Origin: Phycisphaerae bacterium
GTDB taxonomy: Bacteria > Planctomycetota > Phycisphaerae > UBA1845 > Fen-1342
Assembly (NCBI GenBank): GCA_020058145.1
Contig: JAGVEP010000033.1
Span: 1-5,751, forward strand
Direction of reading: 5' to 3'
DNA length: 5,751 bases
Shown one piece after another: positions 1-4,057 of the stretch. Position 1 is the first letter of the stretch; every line of letters begins with the position of its first letter. Both the position numbers and the translations under genes were made by a program. The notes under the pieces were generated by a model that had not been told where the DNA came from, made no database searches, and was given only the letters and a program-made list of their open reading frames with translations.

Positions 1-338
1 CAGTCCGTCGTCAGCCATTTGATGCTGCCGGCGAAGTCGGCGTGCCCTGGTCGTGGTCGGTGGATCGGCGGGGCGTCGTCCAGGCGGGCATCGCGGTTAG
101 GAATCTGCAGCACCAGCGGTGCGCCGGTCGCGACGCCGCGCCGGACACCGCTGAGCACGGACGCCGCGTCCTTCTCGATCTTCATGCGTGCACCGCGACC
201 GTACCCGCCCTGTCGGCGGCGCAGCTCGCTGTTGATGAGCTCGAGGTCGACTGGCAGCCCGGCGGGCAGCCCCTCCACGAGGACAGTGAGGGCCACCCCG
301 TGTGACTCGCCGGCCGTGCGATACGTTAGCTCGCTCAT
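1..338 (-). CDS. aroC: Chorismate synthase, N-terminal part (runs off left edge)
   Basis: Chorismate synthase converts 5-enolpyruvylshikimate-3-phosphate to chorismate, the last shared step of aromatic amino acid synthesis, using reduced FMN in the cytoplasm. The 112 visible residues carry the family hallmarks in order: TAGESHG (8-14, with the conserved His13), VEGLPAGLP (21-29), RRQGGYGRG (41-49), RMKIEKD (51-57), TGAPL (71-75) and RPRPGHAD (94-101). About two thirds of the protein lies beyond the left edge. I chose the ATG at 336-338. Another in-frame ATG lies three codons upstream (345-347), but it overlaps the likely -10 box and would be missed by a transcript from that promoter. There is no Shine-Dalgarno sequence. 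The segment between IPNRD and PIHRPRPGHAD looks shorter than in the enzymes I know. The identification is firm. Confidence 0.96.
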   Translation of the reverse strand, partial: MSELTYRTAGESHGVALTVLVEGLPAGLPVDLELINSELRRRQGGYGRGARMKIEKDAASVLSGVRRGVATGAPLVLQIPNRDARLDDAPPIHRPRPGHADFAGSIKWLTTD

Positions 339-345
339 AGACCGC

Positions 346-351
346 ATTATG
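346..351 (-). promoter_or_regulatory. -10 box of a probably leaderless aroC promoter
   Basis: On the minus strand CATAAT lies exactly 7 bases before the aroC ATG, so transcription should begin at or within a base of the start codon. No purine-rich ribosome site is present. No -35 box with standard spacing is visible; a TTGACC at 377-382 is 25 bases away, which is too far for a normal promoter. The call rests on the -10 match, the spacing and the same arrangement at two other genes in this window. Confidence 0.5.
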
Positions 352-424
352 GACCGCGCACGCACCTCGGCACAGGGGTCAAGGCCCGCTTGGCATTCCT
401 GGCGCTGCCGGCAACCCGGCCGTT

Positions 425-430
425 TATAAT
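425..430 (+). promoter_or_regulatory. -10 box of a probably leaderless promoter for the BFD-type gene
   Basis: A perfect TATAAT lies 8 bases before the ATG at 439, placing the transcript start within a few bases of the initiation codon. The bases inside the box also form an in-frame TAA (427-429), so the protein cannot start upstream. The -35 region is poor (GCGCTG at 17-base spacing). There is no Shine-Dalgarno sequence. Confidence 0.55.
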
Positions 431-438
431 GTACCCGG

Positions 439-735
439 ATGGGCACGACCCGGTGTGACTGCCGCCAGCTCAGCTTCATCGCTCTGCGCAGCTACGCGCA
501 GCGGCATGGCATCGCCAGCGTCGAAGAGCTGATCCGGCTCACGGGGTGCTGTACCGGCTGCGGAACATGCCGGCCCCACCTGGAGGAGTTCCTGCGCACG
601 GGCGAAGTGCGGTACGGCGATATGGTGTTCAGGCTGTCGCCGGCGGACCCGGCCGGGCGCGGAGTCAACGAGCGCGCACCAACGCCGGAGGCTGGCCAGC
701 AGCGCAGCACAGAACCCCCCGCTGAGTCGGGCTGA
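439..735 (+). CDS. BFD-type [2Fe-2S]-binding protein
   Basis: This small protein has the cysteine spacing of the BFD fold: Cys6-x-Cys8, then 32 residues, then Cys41-x-x-Cys44. It closely resembles E. coli bacterioferritin-associated ferredoxin (CxC-x31-CxxC). The core continues through LSFIALRSYAQRHG and the TGCCTGCGTCRPHLE turn. Two further cysteines (37, 38) precede the second ligand pair. Residues from about 66 to 98 are rich in Pro, Ala and Glu and probably disordered. BFD domains bind a [2Fe-2S] cluster and act in iron release from bacterioferritin or as modules in larger redox enzymes. No ferritin gene is visible here, so its partner is unknown. It is convergent with a ferredoxin gene 16 bases away. 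The ATG start is fixed by an in-frame stop 12 bases upstream. The fold is confident; the exact role is not. Confidence 0.85.
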   Translation: MGTTRCDCRQLSFIALRSYAQRHGIASVEELIRLTGCCTGCGTCRPHLEEFLRTGEVRYGDMVFRLSPADPAGRGVNERAPTPEAGQQRSTEPPAESG

Positions 736-751
736 CGGTAGTTTACGCGGA

Positions 752-976
752 TTACTTCGGCCAAGCCTTCTCGCCCGTCGTCGCGTCGGTCAGGATGATG
801 GCATCGACCGGGCACACTTGGGCGGCCTGCAGGATCTCATCGTCGTTATGGCCGGCGGGGTCGGTCACTATCGCGATGTTGTCGTCGTCCATCACAAATG
901 TGTTCGGTGCCTCGCCACAGCAGGCCGCATCCCCGATGCACAACTCGCGGTCAACCTCGATTTTGTACTTAGCCAT
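752..976 (-). CDS. Single-cluster ferredoxin, Asp-ligand (Pyrococcus) type
   Basis: This is a 74-residue cytoplasmic electron carrier. The cluster motif is Cys13-x2-Asp16-x2-Cys19 with the distal Cys55-Pro, so one of the usual four cysteines is replaced by Asp. The segment CIGDAAC is nearly identical to CIGDAIC of Pyrococcus furiosus ferredoxin as I remember it, in which the Asp ligates a [4Fe-4S] cluster that converts easily to [3Fe-4S]. Cys20 is an extra cysteine next to Cys19. The order is a beta strand (KYKIEVD), the cluster loop, an acidic middle (MDDDN, HNDDE), then QVCPVDAIIL. The start is set by a strong Shine-Dalgarno site 9 bases upstream. The gene seems to be a single unit with its own promoter and a leader of about 160 bases. 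The redox partner is not evident. Ferredoxin is firm; the cluster type is inferred. Confidence 0.93.
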   Translation of the reverse strand: MAKYKIEVDRELCIGDAACCGEAPNTFVMDDDNIAIVTDPAGHNDDEILQAAQVCPVDAIILTDATTGEKAWPK

Positions 977-984
977 TTGCGAGC

Positions 985-993
985 ACTCCTTCC
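985..993 (-). promoter_or_regulatory. Ribosome binding site of the ferredoxin gene
   Basis: The minus strand reads GGAAGGAGT, with AGGAG 9 bases before the ferredoxin ATG. It is one of only two strong Shine-Dalgarno sequences in the window and fixes the start codon. It contrasts with the leaderless-looking aroC, BFD-type and dus genes. Confidence 0.85.
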
Positions 994-1050
994 GACGGCG
1001 TCGTGGCGGGCGCGGCCCGACCGAAACGCGGCGTCACGCAGTCTGATCAG

Positions 1051-1067
1051 GCGAGGGAATTCCTCGC
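1051..1067 (-). repeat. Small hairpin in the ferredoxin leader
   Basis: The arms GCGAGG (1051-1056) and CCTCGC (1062-1067) pair perfectly around a 5-base AT-rich loop. The element lies about 75 bases upstream of the ferredoxin ATG and would be in its transcript if the promoter at 1142-1169 is used. The function is unknown. Confidence 0.45.
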
Positions 1068-1093
1068 TCGGCCGCCTACCGGCAACCTACACG

Positions 1094-1116
1094 CCCCGTG
1101 CCGCGTTGGCACGGGG
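1094..1116 (-). repeat. Strong 9-bp hairpin in the ferredoxin leader
   Basis: CCCCGTGCC (1094-1102) and GGCACGGGG (1108-1116) form a perfect 9-base-pair GC-rich stem with a 5-base loop. It sits about 120 bases before the ferredoxin start codon. There is no T-run after it on either strand, so it is not a simple intrinsic terminator. It may stabilise the mRNA or be part of a regulatory leader. Confidence 0.55.
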
Positions 1117-1130
1117 TCGCTCGCCGGCGA

Positions 1131-1146
1131 AAGAAAGGCCTTTCTT
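1131..1146. promoter_or_regulatory. Perfect 16-base palindrome, candidate operator
   Basis: AAGAAAGGCCTTTCTT is an exact 16-base palindrome with no spacer. It overlaps the proposed ferredoxin -10 box and the expected transcription start, which is where a repressor would act. I do not recognise the site as that of a known regulator. Iron or redox control would suit the downstream gene, but that is inference. Confidence 0.5.
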
Positions 1147-1169
1147 AACGTCCCAGCGCGATTTGTCAA
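1142..1169 (-). promoter_or_regulatory. Candidate ferredoxin promoter
   Basis: On the minus strand a perfect TTGACA (1164-1169) is followed after 16 bases by TAAGAA (1142-1147), a weak -10 (3 of 6). The start would fall near 1135, giving a leader of roughly 160 bases. The -35 is convincing; the -10 is not, which is common for promoters that need an activator. Confidence 0.45.
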
Positions 1170-1276
1170 CCGCCGGGACCGCGTCAGACTTCGGCCGGAC
1201 TGCGCAAAACTTCGCACACCCACTGGTGAAACCTCGCCTAGCCGGCCTGGTCGCCCGAGTTCACGGCGGGACGGGC

Positions 1277-1300
1277 TTACCGGACGACGACCACCGGTAA
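1277..1300. repeat. Inverted repeat just upstream of the rpoN promoter
   Basis: TTACCGG (1277-1283) and CCGGTAA (1294-1300) are perfect 7-base arms separated by 10 bases, so the arm centres are 17 bases apart. The repeat ends 13 bases before the rpoN -35 box, a typical activator position. It could instead form a hairpin that ends transcription arriving from the left, but no T-run follows. Confidence 0.4.
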
Positions 1301-1313
1301 CGATCGTGTTGCT

Positions 1314-1342
1314 TTGACATTGGAGTTGATTGGCGGTATTCT
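1314..1342 (+). promoter_or_regulatory. Sigma-70 type promoter of rpoN
   Basis: A perfect TTGACA (1314-1319) is separated by exactly 17 bases from TATTCT (1337-1342, 4 of 6 matches). Transcription should start near 1349, leaving a leader of about 117 bases before the GTG start of rpoN. This is one of the best-matched full promoters in the window. Confidence 0.65.
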
Positions 1343-1350
1343 TGGCTCGA

Positions 1351-1369
1351 GTGGCATGGGAATTGCCAC
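1351..1369. promoter_or_regulatory. Palindrome matching the sigma-54 -24/-12 consensus
   Basis: GTGGCATGGGAATTGCCAC has perfect 6-base arms (1351-1356 and 1364-1369). Within it TGGCATG-N4-TTGCC fits the sigma-54 consensus TGGCACG-N4-TTGCA at 10 of 12 positions and has the essential GG-N10-GC spacing (GG 1353-1354, GC 1365-1366). It begins about 2 bases after the expected start of the sigma-70 rpoN promoter. It could be a second promoter starting near 1377, or an operator where RpoN holoenzyme blocks transcription. Confidence 0.5.
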
Positions 1370-1465
1370 CCGCCGCGGCCACCAACTCTTGGGCATGGCG
1401 GCCACGCATTCGGGATGGAAGCGCATTGCCGCGGCAGCGGGCCAGACTGACGAACGTAACTAACC

Positions 1466-2953
1466 GTGTCGCAAATACTTTCGCAAATCCCGCACCATTT
1501 GCTGCTGCAGCAGCAACGCCTGACGCCGCAGCTCATTCAGGCGATGGACATCCTCCAGCTAAACACCCTGGCGCTGGAGTCGCGAATCACCCAGGAGCTC
1601 GACGGCAACCCGGCACTCGAGCTGTTGCCAGACGACGACGAGGTGCTGCCAACCGTCGACACTGAACCCACCGCGCCTGAGCAGACCGAGGGCGAGCGGG
1701 CGCTGGTGGTCGAGGACGGGGGGACCGCGAGTGCCTTCGAGCGGCTCGACAATCTGGTGAGCGAATACGACTGGATCGAGGACGACGGTGAGTACCGCGG
1801 GCGGGTCTCGCGGGCCCGTAGTATGGAGGTCGCGGACAACAAGCTCGACGCGATGGCAAATTCCATCGCGCGCCCCCCGAGTCTCCAGGAATTCCTGCTG
1901 CAACAATGGCACATGGTGGAAGTTGACGAGCGGACGCGAGCGATCGGAAACCGGATCATCGAGCGGATCGAGGACAATGGCCGCCTGACCACACCTCTGA
2001 TCGAGATCGCCGGTGATCTGCAGCCGGTGCCGAGCCCCGAGGAACTAAACGCCGTGCTCGCCGCGGTGCAGATGCTGGACCCGCCGGGGATTGCGGCGCG
2101 GTCGCTGCAGGAGTGTCTGCTGCTCCAACTCGAGGCCCTGCCCGGCGAGAACACGCTGGAAAAGCGCATCGTCCGTGAACACTTCGAGAACCTGCTGAAA
2201 AACCGCCTGCCGACGATAGCCAAGGCGCTGGGGATCGACGTCGAGGAAGTGAAGGCGGTGACCCGCGTGATCGGGAGCCTGGCGCTGCATCCCGGGACCG
2301 AAGTCTTCGCCGAATCCCCGCCCGTCATCGTGCCCGACGTGCTCGTCGAGTACCTCGAGCGCGAGGACTGCTACGACTCCCGGTTGACACGCGGGAATAC
2401 GCGTGAACTGCGGATCTCGCCGGAGTTTCGTGAGCTGTTAGAACAGTCGCGCGGCGACAAACAATCCCGCGAGTTCATCAAGCAGAAGATCGAGGCGGCG
2501 AGTGCGATTATCGACGCCGTCCGGTATCGACGTGAGCGGCTGCTGGAGGTGGCCAAGGCGGTCGTCGAGGCGCAGCGCGCCTTCCTGGATCACGGCGAGC
2601 AGCATCTCAAGGTGTTGCGCATGAGCGAGTTGGCCGAACGGTTCCACTGCGACCCCTCCACGATCAGCCGCACGGTGGATGAGAAGTACGTGCAGACGCC
2701 GCGCGGCGTCTATCCGCTGCGGATGTTCTTTACGGGTGGCGCCGAGACCGACAACGGAGAAGAGCTTGGCTGGGCCAGCATTCGGGCGAAGGTGCAACAG
2801 ATCATCAGCGAGGAGAACAAGTCCAACCCGCTGAGCGACGACGAGATCGTGGACCAGTTGAAAGCCGCGGGTATCGAGATCAAGCGGCGCACGGTGGCGA
2901 AGTATCGTGGGCAGTTGGCCATCCCACCGTCGCGGCAGCGGAAGCAGTTCTGA
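1466..2953 (+). CDS. rpoN: RNA polymerase sigma-54 factor
   Basis: Sigma-54 directs RNA polymerase to -24/-12 promoters, which open only with ATP-driven enhancer-binding activators. All regions are present in 495 residues, a normal length. Region I (1-50) is rich in Gln and Leu (LLLQQQRLTPQLIQAMDILQL), ending in ELDGNPALE. An acidic linker covers about 54-115. A core-binding region follows, then the helix-turn-helix from about 386 (MSELAERFHCDPSTISRTVDEKYVQTPRGV). The RpoN box at 473-481 reads KRRTVAKYR, where the usual first residue is Ala; this box contacts the -24 element. The GTG start is forced by an in-frame TAA nine bases upstream and gives a typical N-terminus. No Shine-Dalgarno sequence is seen. 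The gene lacks the lptB, hpf and ptsN neighbours common in proteobacteria and is convergent with dus. No activator gene is visible in the window. Confidence 0.97.
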   Translation: MSQILSQIPHHLLLQQQRLTPQLIQAMDILQLNTLALESRITQELDGNPALELLPDDDEVLPTVDTEPTAPEQTEGERALVVEDGGTASAFERLDNLVSEYDWIEDDGEYRGRVSRARSMEVADNKLDAMANSIARPPSLQEFLLQQWHMVEVDERTRAIGNRIIERIEDNGRLTTPLIEIAGDLQPVPSPEELNAVLAAVQMLDPPGIAARSLQECLLLQLEALPGENTLEKRIVREHFENLLKNRLPTIAKALGIDVEEVKAVTRVIGSLALHPGTEVFAESPPVIVPDVLVEYLEREDCYDSRLTRGNTRELRISPEFRELLEQSRGDKQSREFIKQKIEAASAIIDAVRYRRERLLEVAKAVVEAQRAFLDHGEQHLKVLRMSELAERFHCDPSTISRTVDEKYVQTPRGVYPLRMFFTGGAETDNGEELGWASIRAKVQQIISEENKSNPLSDDEIVDQLKAAGIEIKRRTVAKYRGQLAIPPSRQRKQF

Positions 2954-2966
2954 GTGGGGGTCCCGC

Positions 2967-4025
2967 CTACCCCGCCGCAACGATCTCGCGTTCGGCCGAT
3001 TCGCCCGGATCAGTTTTGCGCCGCCCCGGCGGCCAGGCGCGGGTCGGGTCGTACCACTGGTCCAGCACGGCCAGCCACGCATCCTTAGACCACGAATTCA
3101 CGAACGCCGACCGCACGTCCTTCGGCTGCGGATGCACCTCGGCGTACTTGATTCCGAACATCCGCATCCGGCGAGCAGCCCAGTCCTCCCCGTGCACCGC
3201 CGCTTCCAGGCGATAATGCTCGCGCAGCACCTCGCCTTGTTCACGCACCGATGGCGGCGCCGGCAGCGGCGCGCCCGCCAGCAGCGCGCGGGCGTCGCGA
3301 AATATCCAGGGGTTGCCGATGCAGCCGCGCGCGACGGTCACGCCATCCACGCCGGTCGTTTCGAGCATTCGCACAATGTGTTGTGCGGTGAAGAGGTCGC
3401 CGCTGCCGAGGATAACACGGTCGCCGACGTGTCGTTTAACGCGGGCGAGGAACGGCCAGTCGGCCACACCCCGGTACTGCTGCATGACCGTCCGCCCGTG
3501 CACAGTCACCGCGGCCAGCCCCTGCGCAAACGCCGCGTCCAGAATCGTAAAGAAGTTTCGCGCGCTCTCCGGCCCGTCATCCAGCCCCCGCCGCATCTTG
3601 AGCGTCACGGGGATCTGCGGCGGAACTGCGCCGCGAACGGCGCGGATAATCTCCAGCGCCGTAGCCGGGTCGGAAAGCAGATAGCCCCCGCGGCACCGGC
3701 CGAGCACCTTGCGAACCGGACAACCAAAGTTGATATCGACGACATCGTAGCCTTCTTCCGCGAGAATCGCGGCCGCGGCGGCGAACTGCTGCGGCTCGGC
3801 CCCCATGAGCTGACCACCGACCGGGTGATCTTCACTGACGAGCGGCAGCAGGAGTTTCCGCCGCGCTCTCGGCGACATCACAATGCACTTATCAAGGACG
3901 ACCTCGTGCAGCGTGTACGGCGCGCCCATCCGGCGTGCCAGGAGGCGCATGGGTCCATCGCTGTAGCCCGAAAGTGCGGCCTGTACAACGGGAAAGTCGA
4001 ACTCGAACGGGCCGATTTTCAGCAT
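2967..4025 (-). CDS. dusB: tRNA-dihydrouridine synthase, DusB-like
   Basis: Dus enzymes reduce specific uridines of tRNA to dihydrouridine using FMN and NADPH. In the 352-residue protein, DINFGCPVRKV carries the catalytic Cys102. TLKMRRG holds Lys143 and VTVHGRT holds His176, both residues that contact FMN or substrate in the family. GSGD (207-210) and ARGCIGNPWIF (232-242) bind the FMN phosphate. A helical C-terminal domain follows from about 255, with a charged tail. The N-terminal motif is unusual: AALSGYSD stands where most members have APMAGVTD. The GCP and ARG-PWIF motifs are closest to DusB, but the subfamily is a judgement. I chose the ATG at 4023-4025 because it opens the conserved fold and sits 7 bases after a TATAAT; the frame stays open upstream to 4163, but that stretch is Arg/Gly-rich and lies inside the opposite gene. 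Confidence 0.93.
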   Translation of the reverse strand: MLKIGPFEFDFPVVQAALSGYSDGPMRLLARRMGAPYTLHEVVLDKCIVMSPRARRKLLLPLVSEDHPVGGQLMGAEPQQFAAAAAILAEEGYDVVDINFGCPVRKVLGRCRGGYLLSDPATALEIIRAVRGAVPPQIPVTLKMRRGLDDGPESARNFFTILDAAFAQGLAAVTVHGRTVMQQYRGVADWPFLARVKRHVGDRVILGSGDLFTAQHIVRMLETTGVDGVTVARGCIGNPWIFRDARALLAGAPLPAPPSVREQGEVLREHYRLEAAVHGEDWAARRMRMFGIKYAEVHPQPKDVRSAFVNSWSKDAWLAVLDQWYDPTRAWPPGRRKTDPGESAEREIVAAG

Positions 4026-4032
4026 CGACTCG

Positions 4033-4040
4033 ATTATAGT
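4033..4040. promoter_or_regulatory. Overlapping divergent -10 boxes (dus and S66 peptidase)
   Basis: The eight bases ATTATAGT hold TATAAT on the minus strand (4033-4038) and TATAGT on the plus strand (4035-4040). The first lies 7 bases before the dus ATG; the second lies 17 bases before the peptidase ATG, giving a leader of about 10 bases. At 17-base spacing the minus-strand -35 would be TCATCA (3 of 6), lying over the peptidase start codons. The whole gap between the two genes is only 32 bases, so both promoters must lie here or within the opposite gene. Confidence 0.55.
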
Positions 4041-4057
4041 GTGAACGCCGGCTACTG

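Larger units (their letters stand above)
977..1465. other. 489-base divergent intergenic region between ferredoxin and rpoN
   Basis: I find no credible gene here. Reading frames that cross it have no recognisable protein motifs and overlap the regulatory elements. From left to right it holds the ferredoxin ribosome site, two hairpins in the ferredoxin leader, a perfect palindrome over the ferredoxin -10 region, a minus-strand TTGACA, an inverted repeat, the rpoN sigma-70 promoter and a sigma-54-like palindrome. About 100 bases (1170-1276) show nothing I can name. The rest of the rpoN leader (1370-1465) has no evident Shine-Dalgarno sequence. Confidence 0.7.

Noticed and set aside
377..382. 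Minus-strand TTGACC as aroC -35 box
   Set aside because: It is 25 bases from the CATAAT box, outside the workable 16-18 range.
391..405. Sigma-54-like site (TTGGCAT with GG-N10-GC) upstream of the BFD-type gene
   Set aside because: The -24 half is good but the -12 half lacks the TT before GC, and a perfect TATAAT lies 20 bases downstream. Such partial matches are common in GC-rich DNA.
19..429. Plus-strand open frames opposite aroC
   Set aside because: The minus strand encodes unmistakable chorismate synthase motifs; the plus-strand translations have none.
1107..1122. TTGGCACG resembling a sigma-54 -24 element
   Set aside because: GC falls one base too near for the -12 element, and the bases are explained by the right arm of the 9-bp hairpin.
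1537..2328. Minus-strand open frame of 263 codons inside rpoN
   Set aside because: Serine- and arginine-rich low-complexity translation that is antisense to clear RpoN coding sequence.
2954..2966. Terminator between convergent rpoN and dus
   Set aside because: Only a 4-base G/C pairing with a 10-base loop is possible and there is no T-run.
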